In this document: positions 8,178 to 15,446 of the stretch, one piece after another | How the letters are laid out: each line of letters begins with the position of its first letter | Position numbering within the stretch: the stretch's first letter is position 1 | NCBI GenBank assembly: GCA_036558645.1 | Contig: DATBFG010000065.1 | Location: 1-64,000, forward strand | Direction of reading: 5' to 3' | From: DATBFG01 sp036558645 | Lineage (GTDB): Bacteria; Acidobacteriota; Terriglobia; Terriglobales; Acidobacteriaceae | DNA length: 64,000 bases | Notes under the pieces: model-generated | Told to the model about the DNA's origin: nothing | Database searches by the model: none | Seen by the model: the letters and a program-made list of their open reading frames with translations, nothing else | Program-made: the position numbers and the translations under genes

Positions 8178-8804
8178 ATGGCCACGAACGCCGTTACACG
8201 CGGTCAGCATCTCCAGCGCGGAATTTTGTTGGAATATCTGACTATCGGCTGGAACCTTATAGAGGGCATTGTGGCCGTTGCCAGTGGCGCGATCAGCGGA
8301 AGCATCGCGTTGATAGGCTTCGGGATTGATTCGTTCATTGAGACCTCTTCCGGCGCAATCCTGCTTTGGCGTCTAGTGGCTGAACATCGTGGTCAGGATG
8401 CCGAGCGGGTAGAACGCAAGGCACTAAAACTCGTTGGCATCAGTTTCATGTTGCTAGCCGTTTACGTTGCTTTCGATTCCATCAAGGCGCTAATCGAGAA
8501 GGAAGCGCCGGAGCGGAGTGTCATCGGAATCAGTATCGCGGTAGCGTCCCTAATCGCGATGCCTTGGCTCGCCCATGCCAAACGTAAAGCCGCGCGGGAC
8601 CTTAATAGTGCCGCGCTGCGCGCTGACTCTCGCCAGACCTCGTTGTGCGCGTACTTATCGGTAATCCTCTTGGGCGGTCTGATCCTGAATGCCGTGCTGG
8701 GATGGTGGTGGGCTGATCCCGTCGCTGCCCTATGTATGCTTCCCATTATCGTGAAGGAAGGCCGTGAAGCGCTCAGGGGCGAGGCCTGTTGCGATTGCCA
8801 TTGA
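8178..8804 (+). CDS. Cation-efflux (CDF-like) membrane protein, transmembrane domain only
   Basis: 208 aa with about five to six hydrophobic segments. SIALIGFGIDSFIETSSG matches TM2 of cation diffusion facilitators, where the Asp (and usually a His) binds metal, and ALRADSRQTSLCAYLSVILLGG resembles TM5. The usual cytoplasmic C-terminal domain is absent, and the protein ends in a Cys/His motif (EACCDCH). A divalent-metal export role is family knowledge; the first metal ligand seems changed, so the substrate is uncertain. Confidence 0.8.
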   Translation: MATNAVTRGQHLQRGILLEYLTIGWNLIEGIVAVASGAISGSIALIGFGIDSFIETSSGAILLWRLVAEHRGQDAERVERKALKLVGISFMLLAVYVAFDSIKALIEKEAPERSVIGISIAVASLIAMPWLAHAKRKAARDLNSAALRADSRQTSLCAYLSVILLGGLILNAVLGWWWADPVAALCMLPIIVKEGREALRGEACCDCH

Positions 8805-8995
8805 CTTCACACTGACGCATTACGTCGCGGCGGTGGATCAGTTTGAAAGAAATATTGACATCCAAATGAACTGACCGTGTTAGACTGGAGTTTGTGGATC
8901 ATCCATTCTCAGTTCGGTCGCTGCTTCTTGGTCTCGCTTCTCGACTAAGTTATTGACTCCTATCACAACTTGGGTAGCTTCTTTTTGGCCATGTT

Positions 8996-9086
8996 GGGTC
9001 AGAGGCGCATACGGCTATTGGCGCGTCGGTCTGTAAAACCGATTCCCCAACCGGGAGTGCTGGTTCGAATCCAGCCTGACCCACCA
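8996..9086 (+). tRNA. tRNA-Tyr (GUA anticodon)
   Basis: 91 nt with encoded CCA (9084-9086). Acceptor stem GGGTCAG (8996-9002) pairs perfectly with CTGACCC (9076-9082), and the discriminator is A. Anticodon stem TCGGT/ACCGA encloses the loop CTGTAAA, giving GUA. T arm is GCTGG-TTCGAAT-CCAGC. A long variable arm (TCCC..GGGA) marks a class II tRNA, as expected for bacterial tRNA-Tyr. The base after the acceptor stem is A where U8 is nearly universal. Confidence 0.92.
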
Positions 9087-9121
9087 CTTAGGATTCAAAC
9101 TGAACTACCATCCCCCCTTCC

Positions 9122-9150
9122 TTGACACCCCCAACTGGGGCCTTTATCCT
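9122..9150 (+). promoter_or_regulatory. Sigma70-type promoter of the yceD-rpmF-plsX-fabD block
   Basis: TTGACA at 9122-9127 and TATCCT at 9145-9150 are separated by 17 bp, an optimal spacing. It sits between tRNA-Tyr and yceD. The rest of the 8805-9234 gap holds only the tRNA and a possible upstream TTGACA (8855-8860). Confidence 0.6.
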
Positions 9151-9234
9151 AGATTTTTGCTCCCTTGAGAAGTTGCGCGTCTGTGCTGCTTCCGCGACCT
9201 TCGCGAATACGAGTTGGGGGCGCGGGGGTTCCCG

Positions 9235-9786
9235 ATGTTTCTCGACATTAAGGAGTTAGCTCTCCACCCGATCGACTTCGAGGAAGAGTTTGGCGCGGGT
9301 GCGGTCGATTTCGGCTCCGACCTTCAGCAAAAAGGTCCGCTGAAGTCCTCCGGGCGTGCGCAACTGGTCGAGGAGCATCACGGCAAGCACGAGAAGATCA
9401 ACGACATCCGGCTAAACGGACGTTTGTCCACCAAGTTGGAAGTCCCCTGTGCCCGATGCCTTGAGCCGGTGGTTCAGGATGTCAGTCGCAGCTTCGATCT
9501 GCTTTATCGTCCCCAGGGGTCGGATGCCGGAGTCGAAGAAGCATCCGTCACTGTAACTGAAGCCGAGGTCGGCTACTACCAGGGAGAGGGCCTGCTTCTC
9601 GAGGATGTTTTGCGCGAGCAGGTTCTGCTGGCCGCGCCGATCAAGGTGATCTGCCGGGAGGATTGCAAAGGATTCTGTCCGCACTGCGGAAAGAATCTGA
9701 ACGCCGAAACGTGCTCTTGCGAAGAGCCCGTCGGGGATGCCCGATGGTCGGCGTTGAAAGACTTAAGAAGCAAACTGGAACACTAA
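9235..9786 (+). CDS. YceD/DUF177-family protein
   Basis: 183 aa from the ATG at 9235; a TTG at 9214 would add seven residues. The middle has VPCARCLEPVVQDVSRSFDLLYRP and the C-terminus LLEDVLREQVLLAAPIKVICREDCKG followed by paired cysteines (CxxDCxGFCxxCG and CSC), the hallmark of DUF177. Proteins of this family are encoded beside rpmF and are linked to 23S rRNA accumulation in bacteria and plastids. rpmF begins 52 bp downstream, the conserved arrangement. Confidence 0.9.
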   Translation: MFLDIKELALHPIDFEEEFGAGAVDFGSDLQQKGPLKSSGRAQLVEEHHGKHEKINDIRLNGRLSTKLEVPCARCLEPVVQDVSRSFDLLYRPQGSDAGVEEASVTVTEAEVGYYQGEGLLLEDVLREQVLLAAPIKVICREDCKGFCPHCGKNLNAETCSCEEPVGDARWSALKDLRSKLEH

Positions 9787-9838
9787 TCCACAGGCTGGCT
9801 GCCCGAGCGCCGGCAACATTTCAATAAGAGGAATCAAG

Positions 9839-10024
9839 ATGCCTAATCCGAAACGGCGACACTCCAAGCAGCGCACTTCCACCCGTCGCGCTCACGACGC
9901 TCTGAAGGCCCATTCACTTTCTGAATGCCCCAACTGCCACGAACGCAAAATGCCGCATCGCGCATGCCCGAAGTGCGGATACTATAAGGGCCGTGAAGTT
10001 CTCGACGTCGAAGAATCCAGCTAG
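9839..10024 (+). CDS. rpmF: 50S ribosomal protein L32
   Basis: 61 aa, the standard length. The N-terminus MPNPKRRHSKQRTSTRRAHD is diagnostic. Four cysteines (C30, C33, C43, C46) form the zinc ribbon found in C+ versions of L32. It sits between yceD and plsX, as in many bacteria, tying ribosome and fatty-acid synthesis together; plsX starts 12 bp later. Confidence 0.97.
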   Translation: MPNPKRRHSKQRTSTRRAHDALKAHSLSECPNCHERKMPHRACPKCGYYKGREVLDVEESS

Positions 10025-10036
10025 CCGCACTGCTCC

Positions 10037-11062
10037 ATGCCAAGCGTCATAACTCTGGACGCGATGGGTTCGGATAAGGCGCCCCGCCCCGAAGTTGAGG
10101 GCGCCATCCAAGCGGCACGCCACTATGGCGTGCGTGTCATCCTTGTTGGACTCGAAGACAAGATCAAGGCCGAGTTGCGGCGCCATCCCACCGCCGCCTT
10201 TCTCCCCATTGAAGTCGTGCATGCCAGTGAAATCATTGGTATGGACGAAAAGGCCGTCCAGGCTGTCCGCGCCAAGCGCGACTCCTCGATCCGCGTAGGC
10301 CTCCGTCAAGTACGCGACGGCGTTTCCGCCGGCTTCGTAACCGCAGGAAATACAGGCGCTGCCATGGCCACTGCCAAGATGGTCTTAGGCGCATTGCCGG
10401 GTGTCGACCGTCCCGCGTTAGACGCCGTCTTTCCAACCGCCCTCGGCACCGCTGCGAGCCTCCTCGATGTCGGCGCGAACGTCGACAGCAAGCCGCACAA
10501 CCTCGCCCAGTTCGCTGTCATGGGAGAGACCTATTTCCGCAGCATGTTCGGCACCAAGCATCCGCGCGTCGGCCTGCTCTCCATCGGCGAAGAAGAAGGC
10601 AAGGGAAATGAGCTTACCCGCGAAGCCTTTCAGCTCATGAAGCAGCTTCCCCTCAACTTCGTCGGCAACGTCGAAGGACGCGACCTCTACAACGGCGAAG
10701 TCGACGTCATCGTCGCCGACGGCTTCGTTGGCAACGTGGCACTCAAGATCTCAGAAGGCGTTGCTCACCTCGTGCGTTCGACCCTGAAAGAAACGCTTCG
10801 CGCCACCATTACGCGGCAGGTGGGATATCTGCTCTCGCGCAGCGCCTTCGCCGACTTCAAGAAGCGCCTCGATCATACCGAGTATGGCGGCGCGCCTCTT
10901 CTAGGCGTGAAGGGAGTCTGCTTCATTACGCACGGATCTTCAAACGCAAACGCGATCAAGAATGCCATCCGCGTTGCGGCCGAGTTCGCCGAGAGCGGGA
11001 TTAACGACGCCATCGAGCAAGGCTTAGCGCGCATCAAGACGTCAGAACCAGTAGGAACTTGA
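10037..11062 (+). CDS. plsX: Phosphate acyltransferase PlsX
   Basis: 341 aa. PlsX converts acyl-ACP and phosphate to acyl-phosphate, the acyl donor for PlsY in phospholipid synthesis. The start MPSVITLDAMGSDKAPRPEVEGA, the SAGNTGA-type motif (GFVTAGNTGAAMATAKMVLG), the DVGANVDSKPHNLAQFAVMG segment and VDVIVADGFVGNVALKISEGVA are all family signatures. Length is normal (about 330-345). It follows rpmF and precedes fabD, a classic lipid-synthesis block. Confidence 0.96.
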   Translation: MPSVITLDAMGSDKAPRPEVEGAIQAARHYGVRVILVGLEDKIKAELRRHPTAAFLPIEVVHASEIIGMDEKAVQAVRAKRDSSIRVGLRQVRDGVSAGFVTAGNTGAAMATAKMVLGALPGVDRPALDAVFPTALGTAASLLDVGANVDSKPHNLAQFAVMGETYFRSMFGTKHPRVGLLSIGEEEGKGNELTREAFQLMKQLPLNFVGNVEGRDLYNGEVDVIVADGFVGNVALKISEGVAHLVRSTLKETLRATITRQVGYLLSRSAFADFKKRLDHTEYGGAPLLGVKGVCFITHGSSNANAIKNAIRVAAEFAESGINDAIEQGLARIKTSEPVGT

Positions 11063-11112
11063 CTGCTTGAAGGCGCTGCTCAAATCGATTAGGTACACCG
11101 ACGCTTTGAAAG

Positions 11113-11166
11113 GTCGCGGCTTCAGCCGCGACGCAACGGATTAAATTTCAGGCGGCTTTAGCCGCC
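11113..11166. repeat. Two CTTYAG-core palindromes upstream of fabD
   Basis: GTCGCGGCTTCAGCCGCGAC (11113-11132) and GGCGGCTTTAGCCGCC (11151-11166) are perfect palindromes in the plsX-fabD gap. The second, followed by GAGGT, ends 18 bp before the fabD ATG, so an RNA hairpin here could affect fabD translation. Confidence 0.75.
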
Positions 11167-11184
11167 GAGGTATTGCCCCCATCT

Positions 11185-12135
11185 ATGACCACGAACTCCA
11201 TCGCCTTCCTCTTCCCCGGCCAGGGCTCCCAGTCCGTCTGCATGGGAATGGAGCTCTCCGAAAAGTACCCTGCCGCGCGCCGCGTCTTCGACGAAGCCGA
11301 CGACGCCCTCGGCTACAAGCTCTCCCAACTCTGCTTCGAGGGTCCGGAGGACCAGCTCCGCCTCACCGAGATCACCCAGCCCGCGATCCTCACCACATCC
11401 GTTGCCGCCTGGCGCGTCCTCGAAGAGCGCGGCCTCAAGCCCGCCTTCGTCGCCGGACACAGCCTCGGAGAATACTCCGCCCACGTCGCCGCCGGCACTC
11501 TCAGCTTCGCCGACGCCGTCCGCACCGTCCGCAATCGCGGCAAGTACATGCAGGAAGCCGTTCCCGTCGGCGTTGGAGCCATGGCCGCCATTCTCGGCAT
11601 GCATGCCGACAAAGTCGTCGCCGTCTGCGAAGACGCCGCCCAGGGAGAAGTTTGCCAGGCCGCCAATCTCAATTCTCCCGAGCAGGTTGTGATCTCGGGA
11701 AACACGGCCGCGGTCGAGCGCGCCACCCAGTTAGCGGACGAGCGCGGCGCCAAGCGCGCGAAAATCCTGCCGGTCAGCGCCCCATTCCATTGTTCCCTGA
11801 TGAAGCCCGCGCAAGACCGCCTGGCCGCCGATTTGAACAACTTGTCTTTCGCCGATCCCCGCATTCCCGTAGTGTGCAACGTCGATGCCGCATTAGTAAC
11901 CGACGCCGTCCACAGCCGCGACGCCCTGATTCGCCAGGTGACAAGCTCAGTCCGCTGGGAGCAGTCTATGCACCTGTTGATCGCCCAAGGCGTGCAGACC
12001 TTCGTCGAACTAGGCCCCGGCAAGGTCCTGTGCGGCCTCATGCGCCAGATCGACCGCTCCAAGGCCTGCGTCAATGTCGGAGACGAGGCCTCGTTGCAGA
12101 AGACGCTCGAGCACTTCGCCGGCGTGAACGCATAA
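11185..12135 (+). CDS. fabD: Malonyl-CoA:ACP transacylase
   Basis: 316 aa from the ATG at 11185 (MTTNSIAFLFPGQGSQ). FabD moves malonyl groups from CoA to acyl carrier protein to prime fatty-acid elongation. The GQGSQ oxyanion motif is at residues 12-16, the nucleophile Ser93 is in GHSLGEYSA, and the catalytic His is in PVSAPFHCSLM (about 201). GPGKVLCGLMRQI near the end is typical. Coding sequence is strongly C-rich at third positions, giving long antisense open frames that are shadows. Confidence 0.96.
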   Translation: MTTNSIAFLFPGQGSQSVCMGMELSEKYPAARRVFDEADDALGYKLSQLCFEGPEDQLRLTEITQPAILTTSVAAWRVLEERGLKPAFVAGHSLGEYSAHVAAGTLSFADAVRTVRNRGKYMQEAVPVGVGAMAAILGMHADKVVAVCEDAAQGEVCQAANLNSPEQVVISGNTAAVERATQLADERGAKRAKILPVSAPFHCSLMKPAQDRLAADLNNLSFADPRIPVVCNVDAALVTDAVHSRDALIRQVTSSVRWEQSMHLLIAQGVQTFVELGPGKVLCGLMRQIDRSKACVNVGDEASLQKTLEHFAGVNA

Positions 12136-12199
12136 GCTAGGGCACACGAAACCCGTCGAGTCTCTCGGTTCCCAGTCGCGGAGCGACGTTCGAAAATAG

Positions 12200-12253
12200 C
12201 CCAGCGCTTCAGCGCTGGGTACACGTCTCTGACCGACCAAGTCCCGTAGGGAC
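12200..12253. repeat. Paired palindromes, second copy
   Basis: CCCAGCGCTTCAGCGCTGGG at 12200-12219 and GTCCCGTAGGGAC at 12241-12253, in the gap after fabD. Order and spacing match the cluster at 7556-7705. Confidence 0.85.
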
Positions 12254-12310
12254 GGCCGAACCGATGTTATCCTCGTCTCGCCGCAACCACACGCAAGGAG
12301 CCTTCACACT

Positions 12311-13315
12311 ATGCGCATCCTTAGAAGCATCCTTCTTGCTCTTTCCCTACTCTGGTATCCCATGACATCCCCCGCCCAGACCGCTCACGGCCTGCTCCTC
12401 GTCGCGAACAAGGGTGAACACACGCTCAGCATCTTCGATCCCGACTCCGGCCAACAACTCGCCTCCGTGCCCGTCGGCGGCATCACCGGACACGAGGTCG
12501 CCGCCAGTCCCGACGGCAAAACCGCCTGGGTTCCGATCTATGGCAACTCCGGCGTCGGCTTGCCTGGAACCGATGGCACCACCATCAGCGTCATCGATCT
12601 CAACGCCCGCAAGCAGACCGGCACCATCGACCTCGCTAAGCCCAGCCGGCCCCATTGCGCCGTCTTCAATCCCAAAGACGGAAAGCTCTACGTCACCACC
12701 GAAATCACGCAATCCCTCACCGTCATCGATCCCGCGCGCAACGCCATCGTCGGAACCGTTCCTACCGGGGCGCAGGAGTCGCACATGCTTGCCATTTCCA
12801 GTGACGGCAAGCGCGGATACACCGCGAACGTCGGCCCGGGAACCGTGTCCGTCATCGATCTTCAGAAGAAAGAAGTCCTGGCTCGCATCGACGTCGCCAA
12901 AAAGATTCAGAGGATTGCGATCTCGCAAGATGATCGTTGGGTCTTCACCGCCGACCAGGCCAAGCCGGAACTCGCCGTCATCGATACGCAAACGAACACC
13001 GTGAAGACCCGGATTCCGCTCGCTGCGAGTGGATACGGAATGGCGGCCACCTACGATGGAAAGTGGCTGCTGGTAGCCCTTCCCGGCAGTAACAGCGTTT
13101 CACTGATTGACCTGAAGACGATGAAGGTCGAGAAGACGATCTCCGTGCCCGCCGCTCCGCAGGAGATCCTGATTCGTCCCGATGACCGCGTAGCCTACGT
13201 TTCCTGCGATCAAAGCAAGCAGGTCGTGGCCATCGATCTGGGGACGTTCAAAGTGACTAAGACATTCAACGCAGGCGCCGGAGCCGATGGGCTAGCTTGG
13301 GCGGGGAGACCGTGA
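12311..13315 (+). CDS. Secreted YncE-like beta-propeller protein
   Basis: 334 aa. A signal peptide (about 1-22, LRSILLALSLLWYPMTSPAQT) precedes repeated units of about 42 residues with the pattern 'VIDxxxxxVxxTIxVGxxPxxxxxSPDGKxxYV', the YncE/YVTN seven-bladed propeller family. Such proteins are periplasmic or surface-exposed scaffolds; some bind DNA or cofactors, but no reaction can be assigned. An AAGGAG ribosome site lies 12 bp upstream. It closes the core region before the accessory island. Confidence 0.88.
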   Translation: MRILRSILLALSLLWYPMTSPAQTAHGLLLVANKGEHTLSIFDPDSGQQLASVPVGGITGHEVAASPDGKTAWVPIYGNSGVGLPGTDGTTISVIDLNARKQTGTIDLAKPSRPHCAVFNPKDGKLYVTTEITQSLTVIDPARNAIVGTVPTGAQESHMLAISSDGKRGYTANVGPGTVSVIDLQKKEVLARIDVAKKIQRIAISQDDRWVFTADQAKPELAVIDTQTNTVKTRIPLAASGYGMAATYDGKWLLVALPGSNSVSLIDLKTMKVEKTISVPAAPQEILIRPDDRVAYVSCDQSKQVVAIDLGTFKVTKTFNAGAGADGLAWAGRP

Positions 13316-13507
13316 GGGTCAAGATGTTGGGAAATGTCCACCCGTCCCCGCATACCCTCAGTTCCTCATGTCTTTCAATGCCCGCCGACCGGTTACTTGC
13401 CACGGCGGTAAGCTCCTGTAGCAACGGCGCTTAAGGCCCTTTCCGTGTTTCCCGCATGATTACCCTCGTTTCTACGAGCGCAACTTTTCTGGCGGAAAAT
13501 CGTCTAT

Positions 13508-13536
13508 AGTACTGTATATAGTACTAAGGTTATAAT
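13508..13536 (+). promoter_or_regulatory. Promoter with repeated AGTACT operator for the HicB-SecB operon
   Basis: A consensus -10 TATAAT lies at 13531-13536. AGTACT, itself a palindrome, occurs at 13508-13513 (where a -35 would be) and 13520-13525, with TAGTACT..TAGTACTA symmetry. Autorepression by the RHH domain of the HicB-like antitoxin is the obvious inference. The 13316-13507 gap upstream holds nothing recognisable. Confidence 0.6.
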
Positions 13537-13571
13537 GCGAGAAGCCAAGTACCCCTTTTGGCTCTTCGCTC

Positions 13572-14018
13572 ATGATCAAGAAGATTCGGCAGAAATTCGA
13601 CGAGATTCGTGGAAAGAAGCATTACGTTTTTGACGATCTCGATCCGACAATTCGCCGATGTCTTAAGCACTATGGGCAGCTCTTCCCCAACCACCGCGTG
13701 ACGAAGGATGGAAGTAGAGTGGCATACCACTTCGGTGTCGAAGGAGTCGGACCGATCACCCTTGAGAAGGAGCACGGCTCACGCGAGTATCTTCCACCGT
13801 ACTACGCAAAAGGGGTAATACAACGCATAGAGGGGTTGCTCGCATATATCGAGGGGGTGGCCAGGGATTCGCTGGAGTCAGCGGACGTAGATGAGGGCGA
13901 ATCCGCAGAGCCGGAAACAGGAGCAACATATGACGGAAGCGAAAAAGGAGATGCGATTGCCCAAGACGAAGGACATGGATTATTACCTCGCCCTAAACTA
14001 TCCGATGGAGATAGTTGA
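13572..14018 (+). CDS. Unknown protein, candidate toxin of a HicB-SecB operon
   Basis: 148 aa; no family recognised. The N-terminus is basic (MIKKIRQKFDEIRGKK). Residues about 24-105 read as helix-strand-strand-strand-helix (PTIRRCLKHYGQLF; HRVTKDG; SRVAYHFGV; PITLEKEHG; YYAKGVIQRIEGLLAYIE), the order found in the dsRBD-like HicA fold, and DGSRVAYHF loosely recalls the HicA GSHH motif. The C-terminal 45 residues are acidic and probably disordered. It is the first gene after a TATAAT promoter and overlaps the HicB gene by 89 bp, the place where a toxin is expected. No good ribosome site precedes the ATG. HicA relationship is a guess. Confidence 0.6.
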   Translation: MIKKIRQKFDEIRGKKHYVFDDLDPTIRRCLKHYGQLFPNHRVTKDGSRVAYHFGVEGVGPITLEKEHGSREYLPPYYAKGVIQRIEGLLAYIEGVARDSLESADVDEGESAEPETGATYDGSEKGDAIAQDEGHGLLPRPKLSDGDS

Positions 14019-14595
14019 GGACGATGGACGGTTTGTCGTGTCCATTCCCGATTTGCCGGGATGCGTCAGCTACGGCGACACTCCAGAAGAGGCGATAGCT
14101 AACATTAAGGCTACCAAGCGCCTCTGGCTGAAAGGCGCTTTTGAAAGTGGAGAGACTATCGTAGAACCCACGGCAGTCGAGGACTTCAGCGGGAAATTTG
14201 TTCTGCGTATCCCACGTTCTCTTCATCAGTCTCTAGACCGAGAAGCTCGGCAGCAGGGCGTCAGCCTGAACATGTACACAGCTCACGTTCTATCTGAGCG
14301 GCACAAACTGACGGCACTGGAGGCAGTCGCCGATCAGTGGGCTGGGATGTGTGCGGCGGTGACGAAGGTTACTCTCATGAGATACAAGCTTCACGATGTT
14401 CGTCAGTGGCAACATCAGAGTGCAGCGGCTTCCTGCCAATGGCATTTCACTACATTGGCATCGCAACGCAGAACCGCAGGAACGGATGCGCCGCCCCTTG
14501 CAGACATGGTGCCGTATCTTCCCAAGCCACCGAAAGTCTACCGTGAAGTTGTCAATGTCAAGCAACGAAAACTTGAGGCCTATCAAAACGCATGA
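13930..14595 (+). CDS. HicB-family antitoxin with RHH domain and long C-terminal extension
   Basis: 221 aa from the ATG at 13930, which has AGGAG 7 bp upstream; ATG 13951 is an alternative. Residues 17-80 are a HicB fold (FVVSIPDLPGCVSYGDTPEEA followed by WLKGAFESG). Residues 88-124 are a ribbon-helix-helix DNA-binding domain (KFVLRIPRSLHQSLDREARQ and SLNMYTAHVLSE). Residues 125-221 form an extra tail ending in PYLPKPPKVYREVVNVKQRK; usual HicB proteins are about 80-150 aa. The stop overlaps the start of the SecB-like gene (ATGA). A tail that needs the chaperone (chaperone-addiction) is the likely meaning; that is inference. Confidence 0.9.
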   Translation: MTEAKKEMRLPKTKDMDYYLALNYPMEIVEDDGRFVVSIPDLPGCVSYGDTPEEAIANIKATKRLWLKGAFESGETIVEPTAVEDFSGKFVLRIPRSLHQSLDREARQQGVSLNMYTAHVLSERHKLTALEAVADQWAGMCAAVTKVTLMRYKLHDVRQWQHQSAAASCQWHFTTLASQRRTAGTDAPPLADMVPYLPKPPKVYREVVNVKQRKLEAYQNA

Positions 14596-15038
14596 AGCGC
14601 ATGACAAGAAAAAAGAAAGGTTCGCAAGAGCTGCCAGGCTACACCGAGTTCCTCCAGTCTCTAGAGCTTTCGCTTATCGGCCTGACCCAGAGCAATGCGA
14701 AAGTGGATCGAGCGAGATATCTTTCGGAGGAGAATCACTCCATTTCCATCTCATGGGGCGGCAAGGCGCTTGAGTCTGGCTTGGATCATTTCGACGTGCG
14801 TGCCGAACTTACGGTGAAGGTCTCGAAGCCGAAAACCCAAACATATTTTCTAGAACTGAAAGCCGTCTTCCTCCTTCACATTCACTGCATGAAAGATAGT
14901 CCTGCGGAGTACGTCGATAGGTTCTGCAACGCCGAAGTTAGGCTGATGATGTGGCCCTACTTCAGAGAATACGTAACCAGCATGTGCGGCAGAATGCACA
15001 TTCCACCTGTTTTCTTGCCGCTTGCGGCGAAGGACTGA
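14592..15038 (+). CDS. SecB-like chaperone of a toxin-antitoxin-chaperone module
   Basis: 148 aa. SecB similarity lies in residues about 60-145: strands DHFDVRAELTVKVSK and TYFLELKAVFLLHIH, then the C-terminal LMMWPYFREYVTSMCGRMHIPPVFLPL, which matches SecB's (I/L)LFPYAREx(I/V)SDLxxRGxFPPLxLxP. Canonical SecB holds preproteins unfolded for SecA. Its position, coupled by a four-base overlap to a HicB antitoxin, indicates a TAC-type chaperone that protects the antitoxin rather than the housekeeping SecB. The acidic SecA-binding tail of proteobacterial SecB is not evident. Confidence 0.8.
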   Translation: MKRMTRKKKGSQELPGYTEFLQSLELSLIGLTQSNAKVDRARYLSEENHSISISWGGKALESGLDHFDVRAELTVKVSKPKTQTYFLELKAVFLLHIHCMKDSPAEYVDRFCNAEVRLMMWPYFREYVTSMCGRMHIPPVFLPLAAKD

Positions 15039-15103
15039 TTGATCGCAGTGCTTGAGTTGGTGCGAAAGCTTAGCAGAGTATGCTTACCCCAAAGGAGAAA
15101 AAG

Positions 15104-15295
15104 ATGAGACGCGGTAACAATGTGCGCTTTTCCGGCGAATTGGGAAAGCACAACGATAATAACGGGCAGCCCTGTGCTGGACGAGAGTTTGAGCCCACGT
15201 CGCTTGGAGTAGGGGGAGCCCATGCCAACGAGGTTCGATGCTTGAGCTGCGGAAGAGAGCTCATCGCATATGAGGACCGGCTATCCGCCGCGTAG
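15104..15295 (+). CDS. Small CxxC protein following the SecB-like gene
   Basis: 63 aa from ATG 15104, chosen because AAAGGAG lies seven bases upstream. C23 and the pair C47-x-x-C50 (RCLSCGREL) suggest a partial zinc site; the sequence is otherwise polar, with GELGKHNDNNG and ALVGGAH-like stretches. No family recognised. It lies 65 bp after the SecB-like gene in the same direction and could be its fourth operon member. Whether it acts in the module is unknown. Confidence 0.5.
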   Translation: MRRGNNVRFSGELGKHNDNNGQPCAGREFEPTSLGVGGAHANEVRCLSCGRELIAYEDRLSAA

Positions 15296-15297
15296 CG

Positions 15298-15421
15298 GCG
15301 GGTGGCCCAAGTCTCCCATTCTGTCTTTGAATTTTCGATCTATTTGATGAAGTGGGTGGCCCACGTCTCGCGTCTTTCGAGACGTGGGAACTACGGGCCT
15401 GTGCCAGACATTCCCCTACCC
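15298..15421 (+). repeat. About 124-bp dispersed repeat, copy A
   Basis: Begins GCGGGTGGCCC and ends near CTACCC; closely matches copy B at 16731-16853 in the same orientation, with a few substitutions and indels. Inside is a hairpin, CCCACGTCTCG (15360-15370) pairing perfectly with CGAGACGTGGG (15378-15388). Confidence 0.85.
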
Positions 15422-15446
15422 GTAGTTGATAGCGGAGCGGCTTGAA

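Noticed and set aside
9127..9140. CCCCCAACTGGGG hairpin after tRNA-Tyr, considered as a terminator
   Set aside because: The stem is only four or five bases and it lies inside a good promoter spacer; promoter is the better reading.
12347..12991. Minus-strand open frame opposite the beta-propeller gene
   Set aside because: Repetitive Asp/Gly/Val composition mirrors the propeller repeats; no domain or start signal.
13535..13633. 32-codon frame starting inside the TATAAT box of the TAC-like operon
   Set aside because: Its ATG lies at the -10 element, before any likely transcription start, and it overlaps the 148-aa gene in another frame.
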